A stretch of 64,000 nucleotides of DNA from Caballeronia arvi (GTDB lineage: Bacteria; Pseudomonadota; Gammaproteobacteria; Burkholderiales; Burkholderiaceae): contig NZ_FCOM02000009.1 in the NCBI RefSeq assembly GCF_001544695.2, positions 62,001 to 126,000 on the forward strand, written 5' to 3'. Position numbers and translations under genes: made by a program. Under the pieces are notes generated by a model. The model saw only the letters and a list, made by a program, of their open reading frames with translations. It ran no database searches and was not told where the DNA came from. Each line of letters begins with the position of its first letter. The first letter of the stretch is position 1. This document shows positions 49,158-58,034 of the stretch, piece by piece.

Positions 49158-50140
49158 CTGACGCAACCGCAAACCTCGCCGGCGACGCTGCCGCTCCTGC
49201 TTACGACGCCACTGCCAAGCAGAAGGCGCAAGCGAAGACGTCGCGCATTCCGATCAAGGTCATCCCGATCGAAAAGCTGAAAAAGCCGGAGTGGATTCGC
49301 GTGCGCACCGCGACGGGCAATTCGCGCTTCAACGAGATCAAGAAGATCCTGCGCGAGCACAGCCTGCATACGGTGTGCGAGGAGGCGAGCTGCCCGAATA
49401 TCGGCGAATGTTTCGGCAAGGGCACCGCGACGTTCATGATCATGGGCGACAAGTGCACGCGCCGCTGCCCGTTCTGCGACGTCGGCCACGGCCGCCCCGA
49501 TCCGCTCGATCCGGACGAGCCGATCAATCTCGCGCGCACCATCGGCGCGCTGAAGCTGAAGTACGTGGTGATCACGTCCGTCGATCGCGACGATCTGCGC
49601 GATGGCGGCGCGGCGCATTTCGTCGAATGTATCAAGCACGTGCGCGAGCATTCGCCGGAGACGCGCATCGAGATTCTGACGCCGGATTTCCGCGGCCGTC
49701 TGGATCGCGCGATCAACATCCTGACCGCCGCTCCGCCCGACGTGATGAACCACAACCTCGAAACGGTGCCGCGCCTGTACAAGGAAGCGCGTCCGGGTTC
49801 GGATTATCACCATTCGCTGAAGCTGCTGAAGGACTTCAAGGCGCTGCATCCGGAAGTCGCGACGAAATCGGGCCTGATGGTCGGCCTTGGCGAGACGGAA
49901 GAGGAAATTCTTCAGGTGATGCGCGATCTGCGCGCGCACGATGTCGACATGCTGACGATCGGTCAGTATTTGCAGCCGTCCGAGCATCATCTGCCGGTGC
50001 GGGCTTACGTGCATCCGGATACGTTCAAGATGTACGAGGAAGAGGCGTACAAGATGGGCTTCACACATGCTGCCGTCGGCGCGATGGTGCGGTCGAGCTA
50101 TCACGCGGATGAGCAGGCGCATGGGGCAGGGGTGGTTTGA
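49154..50140 (+). CDS. lipA: Lipoyl synthase
   Basis: Radical SAM enzyme inserting two sulfurs into the octanoyl chain. The 328-residue protein has the auxiliary [4Fe-4S] cluster motif [12 protein letters not shown] and the radical SAM motif CTRRCPFC. An unusual Ala/Gln/Lys-rich N-terminus (about 1-40) precedes the core. The C-terminal serine motif ([11 protein letters not shown]) is present. It overlaps lipB and ends the lip pair; a terminator follows. Confidence 0.95.
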   Translation: MTDATANLAGDAAAPAYDATAKQKAQAKTSRIPIKVIPIEKLKKPEWIRVRTATGNSRFNEIKKILREHSLHTVCEEASCPNIGECFGKGTATFMIMGDKCTRRCPFCDVGHGRPDPLDPDEPINLARTIGALKLKYVVITSVDRDDLRDGGAAHFVECIKHVREHSPETRIEILTPDFRGRLDRAINILTAAPPDVMNHNLETVPRLYKEARPGSDYHHSLKLLKDFKALHPEVATKSGLMVGLGETEEEILQVMRDLRAHDVDMLTIGQYLQPSEHHLPVRAYVHPDTFKMYEEEAYKMGFTHAAVGAMVRSSYHADEQAHGAGVV

Positions 50141-50166
50141 TATTGCCGCTTGCGGTGGATTGGAAC

Positions 50167-50194
50167 AAAACCCACGGGAGACCGTGGGTTTTTT
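50167..50194 (+). terminator. Rho-independent terminator after lipA
   Basis: An 11-bp stem, AAAACCCACGG pairing with CCGTGGGTTTT, has a GAGA loop and a run of six T. It lies 26 bp after lipA. Confidence 0.92.
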
Positions 50195-50297
50195 GTTGGC
50201 GCGAGCCATTCACCGATCTGCTAACTCGTCCAACTCGTGTTGAATCTGGGGCAACCGCGGATGAAGATACGCTGTTGTATCTCATGGAGCTTTGATA

Positions 50298-51329
50298 ATG
50301 GTTGGACAACCCTCGCAGGCAGACGTAGTGCTGTATGAAACAGAAGACGGCAGAGCCAGGTTCTTTCTCAGAGCCGATGACGGCTCAGTCTGGCTTTCAC
50401 AAGCCGAGCTTGCCGAGCTTTTCCAGTCAACCCCGCAGAACATTACTCAGCACGTTCGATCGGTCTACGCTGAAGGCGAGCTCATCGAGGAGGCAACTTG
50501 TAAGCGCGGCTTACAAGTTCGAAGCGAAGGAGCGCGCGAAGTCCGCCGTACAGTCCAGTTGTATAACCTGGACGTCATCCTTGCGGTCGGCTATCGCGTG
50601 AAGTCGCAACGTGGAAGGCAGTTCCGGCAGTGGGCGACGGCTCATCTGAAGGAATATCTGACCAAAGGCTTCGTCATGGACGACGAACGCCTGAAAGGCT
50701 CCGAACAATCGGATTATTTCGACGAGCTTCTCGAGCGCATCCGGGACATTCGTTCTTCGGAAAAGCGTTTCTATCAGAAGGTGCGCGACCTTTTCGCGCT
50801 TTCAATCGATTATGCCGACGACGCTGAGTCCACCCGCCACTTCTTCGCCGAAGTTCAGAACAAACTGTTTTTTGCTGCCACGGGCCACACCGCAGCAGAA
50901 CTGATCGTGGAACGCGCGGACGCGGACCAGCCGAACATGGGCCTGACGTCATGGAAAGGCGGGCGTGTGCGCAAGGGCGATGTGACGGTGGCGAAGAATT
51001 ACCTGAACAGCGAAGAACTGCGCGATCTCAACCGCATCGTCAGCCTGTTTCTCGACTTCGCCGAATTGCGCGCGCGCCAGAGACAGAACCTGCGCATGAG
51101 CGATTGGCGAAACTACGTCGATAGCTTCATGACGTTTAACGAGCAGCCGCTCCTGCAAGGGAATGGTCGAATGAGCCAGACATCGATGAGCACGATGGTG
51201 GCGGAGTTGTACGAGAAATTCGACGTGACTCGACGCAAGCTGGAAGCACGCGATGCCGACGACGCCGATCTGCGCGAGCTCGAAGCAATCGATAAGCAAC
51301 TGAGGAAACGGAAGCAGGATTCCGTCTGA
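50298..51329 (+). CDS. RhuM family protein
   Basis: A 343-residue protein of the virulence-RhuM family. The N-terminal part contains WLSQAELAELFQSTPQNITQ, a helix-turn-helix-like segment, followed by YNLDVILAVGYRVKSQRGRQ, WATAHLKEYL and a coiled C-terminal region. RhuM is named after a Salmonella pathogenicity-island gene, and its role is not known. The gene stands alone, is somewhat AT-richer than its neighbours, and is flanked by a terminator and the dctA promoter region. It was probably acquired horizontally. The ATG at 50298 follows GGAG at 8 bases. Confidence 0.85.
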   Translation: MVGQPSQADVVLYETEDGRARFFLRADDGSVWLSQAELAELFQSTPQNITQHVRSVYAEGELIEEATCKRGLQVRSEGAREVRRTVQLYNLDVILAVGYRVKSQRGRQFRQWATAHLKEYLTKGFVMDDERLKGSEQSDYFDELLERIRDIRSSEKRFYQKVRDLFALSIDYADDAESTRHFFAEVQNKLFFAATGHTAAELIVERADADQPNMGLTSWKGGRVRKGDVTVAKNYLNSEELRDLNRIVSLFLDFAELRARQRQNLRMSDWRNYVDSFMTFNEQPLLQGNGRMSQTSMSTMVAELYEKFDVTRRKLEARDADDADLRELEAIDKQLRKRKQDSV

Positions 51330-51364
51330 CCGCCCACTTCCTTCCAGAACCCCGGACACCCCTA

Positions 51365-51381
51365 TTCCGGATTTCCGGAAA
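51365..51381. promoter_or_regulatory. TTCCGGA sites upstream of dctA
   Basis: TTTCCGGAAA (51372-51381) is a perfect palindrome, and TTCCGGAT just before (51366-51373) repeats its core. They lie about 70-85 bp upstream of the sigma-54 promoter, the expected distance for an enhancer-binding protein. They are candidate DctD sites. Confidence 0.45.
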
Positions 51382-51449
51382 CTCAGATTCCGCCTAAACT
51401 CATCGCCATAAATACCTCGACAGATCAAAGGCTTACAAATATTGAAACC

Positions 51450-51464
51450 TGGCATCGCCCTTGC
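51450..51464 (+). promoter_or_regulatory. Sigma-54 promoter of dctA
   Basis: TGGCATCGCCCTTGC has the -24 GG and -12 GC elements at the standard spacing. It is followed by a leader of about 210 bases to dctA. DctD, encoded downstream and carrying GAFTGA, is the natural activator. Confidence 0.8.
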
Positions 51465-51517
51465 GATATAAGCGGCACGGCCACCGAGCCGCCCATAAAA
51501 GTTTAGGAGACAAGCCG

Positions 51518-51547
51518 ATGACCCCTCTCGCATCCCAACGTCCCTGA
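51518..51547 (+). CDS. Possible 9-residue leader peptide of dctA
   Basis: ATG with a strong AGGAG site 8 bases upstream opens a 9-residue frame (MTPLASQRP, stop at 51545-51547) in the dctA leader. The ribosome site is better than that of dctA itself. It could regulate translation of dctA or be accidental; the sequence gives no further proof. Confidence 0.3.
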   Translation: MTPLASQRP

Positions 51548-51685
51548 ATCCGTCGACGAAGCGGCTATCGCTTACGCGACGCGATTCTCCCGTGCGCATC
51601 CCACAGAAGCATCGCGCACTGAAAAAGCGTCCACGCTCGCCGCTGGCACCCTTCCGCCAACAGCCTGTCATTGCCTGGAACCATC

Positions 51686-52975
51686 GTGAAAAAACCTCTC
51701 CATAAAGTCCTGTACGTGCAGGTGATCGTCGCCATCATCATCGGCATCGCGCTCGGGCACTTCTATCCGACACTCGCCACCGACATGAAGCCGCTCGGCG
51801 ACGGATTCATCAAGCTCATCAAAATGGTGATCGGGCCGATCATCTTCTGTACCGTCGTAACCGGCATCGCGGGCATGGAGGACATGAAGAAGGTCGGACG
51901 CGTCGGCGGCAAGGCGCTGCTCTACTTCGAAATCGTGTCGACGTTCGCGCTCATTCTCGGCCTCGCCGCGACGCACCTGCTCAAGCCCGGCGTCGGCTTC
52001 AACGTCGATCCGGCCACGCTCGATCACAAGGCCGTCGATTCCTTCGCGACGAAGGCGCACGGCCAGAGCACGGTCGACTTCTTCATGCACATCATCCCGG
52101 ACACGCTCGTGTCGGCGTTCGCGCAGGGCGAAATTCTCCAGATCCTGCTGATCGCGCTGCTGTTCGGTTCGGTGCTCGCGCATATCGGCGAGCGCGGCAA
52201 GGTCGTGACGAACTTCATCGAAGGTCTGTCGAGCATTCTGTTCGGCATGGTCGGCATCATCACGAAGCTCGCCCCGATCGGTGCGTTCGGCGCGATGGCG
52301 TTCACCATCGGCAAGTACGGCATCGGCTCGCTGCTGCCGATGCTCAAGCTCGTCGGCACGTTCTATCTCACGTCGATCGTCTTTGTCGTGTTCGTGCTCG
52401 GCGCGATCGCACGCATGGTGGGCTTCAACATCCTGAAGTTCGTTGCGTACATCAAGGAAGAGATGCTGATCGTGCTCGGCACGTCGTCGTCGGAAGCCGC
52501 GCTGCCGCAACTGATGCTCAAGCTCGAAAAGCTCGGCTGCTCGCGCTCGGTCGTGGGTCTCGTCGTGCCGACCGGCTATTCGTTCAACCTCGACGGCACC
52601 AACATCTACATGACGATGGCCGTGCTGTTCATCGCGCAGGCGACCAACACGGACCTCACGTGGGGCCAGCAGTTGACGCTGCTCGCGGTGACGATGCTCA
52701 CGTCGAAGGGCGCGAGCGGCGTGACCGGCGCGGGCTTCATCACGCTCGCGGCGACGCTCGCCGTCGTGCCGACGATTCCGCTCGCGGGCATGGTGCTGAT
52801 TCTCGGCATCGACCGCTTCATGAGCGAGTGCCGCGCGCTGACGAACATCGTCGGTAACGGCGTGGCGACGGTCGTCGTGTCGGCGTGGGAAAAGGAGCTC
52901 GACCGCAGCAAGCTGAGAGCGGCGTTGTCGCGCGATGTCGACGTGACCGACCCCGAAGAAGCGAAGTCGGCCTAA
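51686..52975 (+). CDS. dctA: C4-dicarboxylate transporter DctA
   Basis: Proton- or sodium-driven symporter for succinate, fumarate and malate of the DAACS family. The 429-residue product has about eight TM segments and re-entrant loops, with [29 protein letters not shown] and [16 protein letters not shown] (serine-rich and NxxDG transport motifs). The best start is GTG 51686 (first residues [12 protein letters not shown]); a TTG five codons earlier is less likely. dctB follows after 28 bp, and dctD after that, so the operon carries its own regulators. Confidence 0.93.
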   Translation: MKKPLHKVLYVQVIVAIIIGIALGHFYPTLATDMKPLGDGFIKLIKMVIGPIIFCTVVTGIAGMEDMKKVGRVGGKALLYFEIVSTFALILGLAATHLLKPGVGFNVDPATLDHKAVDSFATKAHGQSTVDFFMHIIPDTLVSAFAQGEILQILLIALLFGSVLAHIGERGKVVTNFIEGLSSILFGMVGIITKLAPIGAFGAMAFTIGKYGIGSLLPMLKLVGTFYLTSIVFVVFVLGAIARMVGFNILKFVAYIKEEMLIVLGTSSSEAALPQLMLKLEKLGCSRSVVGLVVPTGYSFNLDGTNIYMTMAVLFIAQATNTDLTWGQQLTLLAVTMLTSKGASGVTGAGFITLAATLAVVPTIPLAGMVLILGIDRFMSECRALTNIVGNGVATVVVSAWEKELDRSKLRAALSRDVDVTDPEEAKSA

Positions 52976-53003
52976 GCACGTTCGGCAATCGGACGACGCG
53001 ATC

Positions 53004-55004
53004 ATGCAAGCGGCGAAGCCTCAGTCTGCGAGTGCTTCGCCGCAGTCGTCTGCGGCGTCCTCGAAGCCTTATCCCGAAGGCGCGTATGACACAATGACAG
53101 ATCCTCATCCGCGGGAATCTGCTCACGTGACGCGCCGCATCCTCGTGTTCTTCGCGCTCTTCGCCGCGCTCGTGGCGTGCTGCGCGCTCACGTGGTACAT
53201 CGCGTGGCGAAGCGGCATCGACGAACTCAGGCTCAATGCCGCCGCGCGCGTCGATCGCACGACGAACACGCTCAAGAGCACGCTCGACCGTTACGAATAT
53301 CTGCCGTATCTTCTGTCGCGGCATCCGGTCGTGCAGAACGCACTCGATCATCCCGATCCGGCCAACGTCGAACGCGCGAATCGCTATCTCGAAGACCTCA
53401 ACGCGCGCGCGCATGCGACCGTCACGTATCTGATCCGCGCGAACGGCCTCAGCGTGGCCGCGAGCAACTGGAACGGCGCGGACAGTTTCGTCGGCGTGGA
53501 CTACAACTTCAGGCCGTATTTCGTCGATGCGATGAGAGGCGGCGTCGGCCGCTTCTTCGGTATCGGCACGATCTCGACCGAACCCGGCTATTACATCTCG
53601 CAGCCCGTCTATCGCGACGGCACGAAAGAGATTATCGGCGTCGCGGTCGTGAAGCTCAATCTCGAATGGCTGCAAGGCGCCGATGCGTCCGAGCCGCTCA
53701 TCGTCACCGATGATCACGGCGTAATTTTTCTGTCGTCGGTGCCGGCGTGGAAATATCACACGGTGCGGCCGCTGCCGCAGAACATCGAAGCGTCCGTCTA
53801 CGCAACGCGCCAGTACGCACAGCAGGCGATCACGCCGCTGCCGATGACCATCGTGAAAACGCTCGAAGGCGGCGCGCAGATCGTGCGCGTCGGCGGCGGG
53901 CGGGACGGGCACCGTGCGCCGGCCTATCTCGCGACGCATCGCTCGATCGGCGAGCCCGAGTGGCAATTGATCACGATGGCCGCGCTCGATCCCGTCGAAA
54001 GCGCCGCGCAGAACGCGGTCATCGTCACGGCGCTCGTGTTCGTGTCGCTGTGCCTGCTCGCGTTCTACTGGCGCATGCGGCGCACGCGCGTGCGCGACAT
54101 GATCCGCAGCCGCGAGTTGCTGCAGACCGCGTATGCGGAACTGAATCAGCGCGTCGCGGAGCGCACGGCGGACCTGTCGGAAGCGAACGCGCAACTCATC
54201 CGGGAAGTGAACGAGCGCACGCGCGCCGAACAGGATTTGCGCGCCGCGCACGACGAACTCATTCAGGCAAGCAAACTCGCCGCGCTCGGCCAGATGGCGG
54301 CCGGCATCACGCACGAACTGAATCAGCCGCTCGCCGCGCTGCGCAGTTTCTCCGACAACACGCGCGTGCTGATCGACCGCGGCGATCAGGCGGCGGCGCG
54401 CGAGAATCTGGAAGCGATCGCGTCGCTGACCGAGCGCATGGGCAACATCACGAATCAGCTGAAGCTCTTCGTCACGAAGGCGCGGCCGAAGAACGCGCGC
54501 GCCGACATTGCGCGCGCGCTGCGCAACGTGTTCTCGATGCTGCGTCCGCGCATGAAGGACGTCGCGATCGAAGTCGCGCCGGAACTCGCCGATGGCGCCG
54601 CGCCGATCTTCGCGCGCTGCGAGGATCTGCGGCTCGAGCAAGTGTTCATCAACTTGATCGGCAATGCGCTCGATGCGGTCGCGTCGTGCGACAGGCCGCG
54701 CATCGTCGTCGAACTGGAAGCGCGCGATGACGCGATCGAGATCGTCGTGCGCGACAACGGTCCCGGCATTCCCGCCGACGCGCTGCCGCGTCTTTTCGAG
54801 CCGTTCTTCACGACGAAGGAAATGGGACACGGCCTCGGTCTCGGTCTCGCGATTTCATCGGCGATCGCGCGCGATTACGGCGGCTCGCTCGTCGCGCGCA
54901 ATCGTGTCGCGCCGATCGTCGCGGACGGCCCCGAAGGCGGCACGCAAGCCGACGCCGACGGCTCGTACGGCGCAGAATTCGTGTTGACGCTGCGCCGTGC
55001 GTAA
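53004..55004 (+). CDS. dctB: C4-dicarboxylate sensor kinase DctB
   Basis: A 666-residue membrane histidine kinase. TM1 (about 46-66) and TM2 (about 345-365) frame a periplasmic double-PDC/Cache sensor region; a coiled-coil linker precedes the dimerisation domain with the phosphoacceptor His in AAGITHELNQPLAALRSF and the ATPase domain (NLIGNALDAV, DNGPGIP, LGLGLAISSAIARDYGG). It senses external dicarboxylates and phosphorylates DctD. The start at 53004 is uncertain; an ATG at 53094 would also work. Confidence 0.9.
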   Translation: MQAAKPQSASASPQSSAASSKPYPEGAYDTMTDPHPRESAHVTRRILVFFALFAALVACCALTWYIAWRSGIDELRLNAAARVDRTTNTLKSTLDRYEYLPYLLSRHPVVQNALDHPDPANVERANRYLEDLNARAHATVTYLIRANGLSVAASNWNGADSFVGVDYNFRPYFVDAMRGGVGRFFGIGTISTEPGYYISQPVYRDGTKEIIGVAVVKLNLEWLQGADASEPLIVTDDHGVIFLSSVPAWKYHTVRPLPQNIEASVYATRQYAQQAITPLPMTIVKTLEGGAQIVRVGGGRDGHRAPAYLATHRSIGEPEWQLITMAALDPVESAAQNAVIVTALVFVSLCLLAFYWRMRRTRVRDMIRSRELLQTAYAELNQRVAERTADLSEANAQLIREVNERTRAEQDLRAAHDELIQASKLAALGQMAAGITHELNQPLAALRSFSDNTRVLIDRGDQAAARENLEAIASLTERMGNITNQLKLFVTKARPKNARADIARALRNVFSMLRPRMKDVAIEVAPELADGAAPIFARCEDLRLEQVFINLIGNALDAVASCDRPRIVVELEARDDAIEIVVRDNGPGIPADALPRLFEPFFTTKEMGHGLGLGLAISSAIARDYGGSLVARNRVAPIVADGPEGGTQADADGSYGAEFVLTLRRA

Positions 55005-55023
55005 CACATCGCTGGAGTAACAC

Positions 55024-56364
55024 ATGAGCACCGGTTTGCAGGTGATCTTTATCGAAGACGACGAACTCGTGCGCCGCGCGAGCGTGCAGAGTCTTCAGCT
55101 CGCGGGATTCGACGTGACGGGGCACGGGAGTGTCGAAGCCGCCGCGCGCGCGATCGACGCGAGTTTTCCGGGCGTGATCGTGAGCGATATTCGTCTGCCC
55201 GGTGCGAGCGGCCTCGATCTGCTCGCGCAATGCCGCGAGCGCGCGCCCGAAGTGCCGGTGATTCTCGTCACCGGCCACGGCGATATCTCGATGGCCGTGC
55301 AGGCCATGCGCGACGGCGCGTACGACTTCATCGAAAAGCCGTTTGCTTCCGAGCGTTTGATCGAAGCAGTGCGACGTGCGCTGGAGCGCCGGTCGCTCGT
55401 ACTAGAAAATCAGGCTCTGCGGCGCGAGCTCGCGGGGGCGGGGCGAAGCCGCATCATCGGACGAAGTTCTGCGATCGAGCAGGTGCGGCGGCTGATCGCG
55501 AACGTCGCGCCGACGGACGCTTCCGTACTCATCAACGGCGATACGGGCGCGGGCAAGGAACTGATCGCGCGCAGCTTGCACGAGATGTCGCCGCGCCGCG
55601 ACAAGCCATTTATCGCGGTCAACTGCGGCGCGCTGCCCGAGCAGATGTTCGAATCGGAGATGTTCGGCTACGAGGCCGGCGCGTTCACCGGCGCGCAGAA
55701 AAAGCGCATCGGCAGGCTGGAGGCAGCGTCGGGCGGCACGCTCTTTCTCGATGAAATCGAGAGCATGCCGCTTTCCTTGCAGGTGAAGCTGCTGCGCGTG
55801 CTGCAGGACGGCGTGCTGGAGCGGCTCGGTTCGAATCAGCCGGTGCGTGCGAATCTGCGCGTCGTCGCGGCCGCGAAAGGCGACATGAACGAGCACGTCG
55901 CCGACGGCACGTTCCGGCGCGACCTGCTGTACCGGCTGAACGTCGTGACGATCACGCTGCCGCCGCTGAACGAGCGCCGCGAGGATATCGTCCCGCTCTT
56001 CGAACACTTTCTGCTCGATGCCGCCGTGCGCTACGAGCGGCCCGCGCCGCTCATCACGGACCGTCAGCGCGCGGAGCTGATGCAGCGCGACTGGCCCGGC
56101 AACGTGCGCGAGTTGCGCAACGCGGCGGATCGCATGGTGCTCGGCATTCTGGATGACGGCGGCGCGGCGTCGCTCGATACCTCGACGCAATCGCTCAAGG
56201 AACGCACGGAGCAGTTCGAGCGCGTGGTGATCGCGCAGGCACTGGAGCAGTGCGGCGGCGCCGTCGCGGTGGCGGCGGACCGGCTGCAGCTCGGCAAAGC
56301 CACGCTGTACGAGAAGATCAAAAGGTATGGGATCGCCGTGAAAGGCGATTCCGATCGCTCATGA
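55024..56364 (+). CDS. dctD: Sigma-54-dependent response regulator DctD
   Basis: A 446-residue NtrC-type activator: receiver domain (EDDELVRR, phosphoacceptor Asp in [11 protein letters not shown]), AAA+ domain with Walker [11 protein letters not shown], the GAFTGA loop ([14 protein letters not shown]) that contacts sigma-54, Walker [11 protein letters not shown], and a C-terminal Fis-type HTH ([20 protein letters not shown]). It likely activates the dctA promoter at 51450-51464. The stop is 4 bp from a terminator. Confidence 0.94.
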   Translation: MSTGLQVIFIEDDELVRRASVQSLQLAGFDVTGHGSVEAAARAIDASFPGVIVSDIRLPGASGLDLLAQCRERAPEVPVILVTGHGDISMAVQAMRDGAYDFIEKPFASERLIEAVRRALERRSLVLENQALRRELAGAGRSRIIGRSSAIEQVRRLIANVAPTDASVLINGDTGAGKELIARSLHEMSPRRDKPFIAVNCGALPEQMFESEMFGYEAGAFTGAQKKRIGRLEAASGGTLFLDEIESMPLSLQVKLLRVLQDGVLERLGSNQPVRANLRVVAAAKGDMNEHVADGTFRRDLLYRLNVVTITLPPLNERREDIVPLFEHFLLDAAVRYERPAPLITDRQRAELMQRDWPGNVRELRNAADRMVLGILDDGGAASLDTSTQSLKERTEQFERVVIAQALEQCGGAVAVAADRLQLGKATLYEKIKRYGIAVKGDSDRS

Positions 56365-56365
56365 A

Positions 56366-56389
56366 AAACGCCCGCTGATGCGGGCGTTT
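56366..56389. terminator. Terminator between dctD and TlpA-like gene
   Basis: AAACGCCCGC pairs with GCGGGCGTTT around a TGAT loop; A and T flank both sides, so it can serve both convergent genes. Confidence 0.8.
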
Positions 56390-56415
56390 CCTGTGTGCTG
56401 TGTCGGATGTCGGGC

Positions 56416-56955
56416 TCAGGCAGCCGAACCGAGCGCCTTGTCGAGCAGTTGATCCAGCTCCGCGAAAGTCGGTTCGCCGACATAGCGCTTCAGAATCTTG
56501 CCGTTCTTGTCGATGACGAAAGTCGTCGGCGTCAGTTGCACGTTGCCGAACTGCTTCGCGGCGCTGCCGTCGTCCATCGCGACCTTGAACGGCAGGTTGC
56601 GCGTCTGCGCGTAGTTGCTCACGTACATCGGCGCGTCGTAGTTCATCGCGACCGCGACGAACTCCAGGCCGCGGCCCTTGAACTTGTTGTATGTGTCGAT
56701 CATCTGCGGCATTTCCTTCATGCAGGTCTCGCAGCTCGTCGCCCAGAAGTTGACGAGATAGACCTTGCCCTTGAGATCGCCGGATGTCGAAATTTTTTGT
56801 CCCGAAAGCAGCGTAAACGTGGCGTCGGGCGCTTTCTGCTGGCCGCCGAAGGCGAAATACCCGGTACAGGCGATCACGCCCGCGACGAGCGCCATGACGA
56901 TATAGCGCAGCGGGCTCTTGGCGCGCGTGGAAGTGTCTTGCGTGGCTTGGGACAT
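56416..56955 (-). CDS. TlpA-like thioredoxin-fold lipid/membrane protein
   Basis: A 179-residue TlpA/ResA-type protein. It has one N-terminal TM or signal anchor (about 18-36), then a thioredoxin domain with active site CETC in WATSCETCMKEM, a cis-proline region (PTTFVIDKNG) and a helical end. It is probably a periplasmic reductant, e.g. for cytochrome c maturation or protection. The Cys pair is separated by Glu-Thr, which fits the family. ATG 56955 has GAGG at 8 bases. The downstream side is convergent with dctD. Confidence 0.88.
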   Translation of the reverse strand: MSQATQDTSTRAKSPLRYIVMALVAGVIACTGYFAFGGQQKAPDATFTLLSGQKISTSGDLKGKVYLVNFWATSCETCMKEMPQMIDTYNKFKGRGLEFVAVAMNYDAPMYVSNYAQTRNLPFKVAMDDGSAAKQFGNVQLTPTTFVIDKNGKILKRYVGEPTFAELDQLLDKALGSAA

Positions 56956-57090
56956 GTGGAACCTCGGAATGCTCTCCGGCCGAACGGAGACTGCTGCATA
57001 TTTTAGCGCCAATTTCGCGATGGGTTCATGACGCGCCGATAAGCCCGGCATCGCAGCGCGATAATGATGGTTTTCACGCATCCGTCTGTC

Positions 57091-57657
57091 ATGAAACGAG
57101 CTTTCACGCTTTTTCGTCTGAAAAATATCGCGCGCGCGACGCTGTGCGCATCGATCGCATGCGGCGCGCTGCTCGCGTGTACGCCGTCATACGACTGGCG
57201 CACCGTGATGAATAACGACGATGGTTATGAAGTCACGCTGCCGGCCAAGCCGCGATCGGACGAACGCAAGATCGACATCGCCGGCCAGTCGATGACGATG
57301 CGCATGCAAAGCGCCGAAGCCGGCGATGCCGTGTTCGCGGTCGGCACCGTCGTGCTGCCGAGCGCCGATCCGGCCTTGCAGCGCGCGACGCTCGAGTTCC
57401 TCCAGCAAGGCCTGGCGCGTAACGTGAACGCGAAGCCCGAAGCGCGGGCGACGCAGTTCGACCTGGCCGCGGGCGGCCGCGTGACGGGCAGCGAGATGAG
57501 CCTGAAAGGAGAGAGCGGCACGAAGCGCGAGTCCCGCACCATCCAGGCGCGATTCGTCGCGCGGGGTGCACATGTCTATCAACTCGCGATCGTGTCAGAC
57601 AAAGCGCCGCCGCAAGAGCAGACGGATCAATTCTTTACGTCCTTCAAACTCTTTTAG
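57091..57657 (+). CDS. Lipoprotein of unknown function
   Basis: A 188-residue predicted lipoprotein: basic N-terminus, hydrophobic region and lipobox LLAC (Cys30) followed by TPSYDWRTV. The rest is a single beta-rich domain with DDGYEVTLPAKPRSD near the start. I do not recognise a family, though similar lipoproteins are known in Burkholderia. A GATAAT (57060-57065) 25 bases upstream is a plausible -10 box. ATG 57091 gives a normal signal peptide. It is divergent from the TlpA-like gene. Confidence 0.7.
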   Translation: MKRAFTLFRLKNIARATLCASIACGALLACTPSYDWRTVMNNDDGYEVTLPAKPRSDERKIDIAGQSMTMRMQSAEAGDAVFAVGTVVLPSADPALQRATLEFLQQGLARNVNAKPEARATQFDLAAGGRVTGSEMSLKGESGTKRESRTIQARFVARGAHVYQLAIVSDKAPPQEQTDQFFTSFKLF

Positions 57658-58034
57658 AGGGACACCTCGAATTCAGCGATTACTGACTTAAGAAGCGCCT
57701 TAGGCCATTCTCAAGAGCCAAAGTTTCTTCGTAAGTTAACGCGCTAATTCGCGGATTCATATGGACTTTTTCCGCTATCCACAATGTCTGTGGATAACTA
57801 TGTGGAAAACAGTGTGCGGTAGCGCCCAAAAGCCCGCTTCATACGGTTTACGTTACTTTGCCTCCGTTCGCGGCAAGTTAAATAGTTCAATAAAATCAAT
57901 AATCTGTGAAATGAGTGCAAATCGGGGTGGTGGCTGGACCGGAAAGTGGTGCGGAGCGCTTCATTGTGCATAAGTCAAGTCTTGACAAGCTCGTTTCCGG
58001 TAAGCAGGGCTCGGACCAACTGTGCGTGCAGGCT
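57658..58034. other. AT-rich intergenic region with DnaA boxes
   Basis: This 377-bp region is clearly AT-richer than the flanking genes. It contains three DnaA-box-like sequences (57775-57809, listed separately) and a short palindrome GTCAAG-T-CTTGAC (57974-57986). There is no gene and no T-run terminator. Replication-gene neighbours (dnaA, gidA, parA) are absent. Confidence 0.55.
57775..57809. promoter_or_regulatory. Cluster of three DnaA-box-like sites
   Basis: CTATCCACA (57775-57783), a perfect TGTGGATAA (57789-57797, reverse of TTATCCACA) and TGTGGAAAA (57801-57809) lie within 35 bp. The first two form an inverted pair. The spacing of about one helical turn between the second and third sites is typical of cooperative DnaA binding. 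Confidence 0.6.

Larger units (their letters stand above)
51330..51685 (+). promoter_or_regulatory. dctA upstream region
   Basis: This 356-bp stretch holds the sigma-54 promoter, upstream symmetric sites and a leader with a tiny reading frame, all listed separately. No larger gene is present. The length fits a DctD-type activator acting from upstream sites on a looped promoter. Confidence 0.6.

Noticed and set aside
52818..54830. A 670-codon minus-strand frame opposite dctB
   Set aside because: Shadow of dctB; composition is Arg/Asp/His repeats without any domain.
57658..58034. Chromosomal replication origin
   Set aside because: Only three DnaA boxes, with no dnaA, gidA, parA or long 13-mer arrays nearby.
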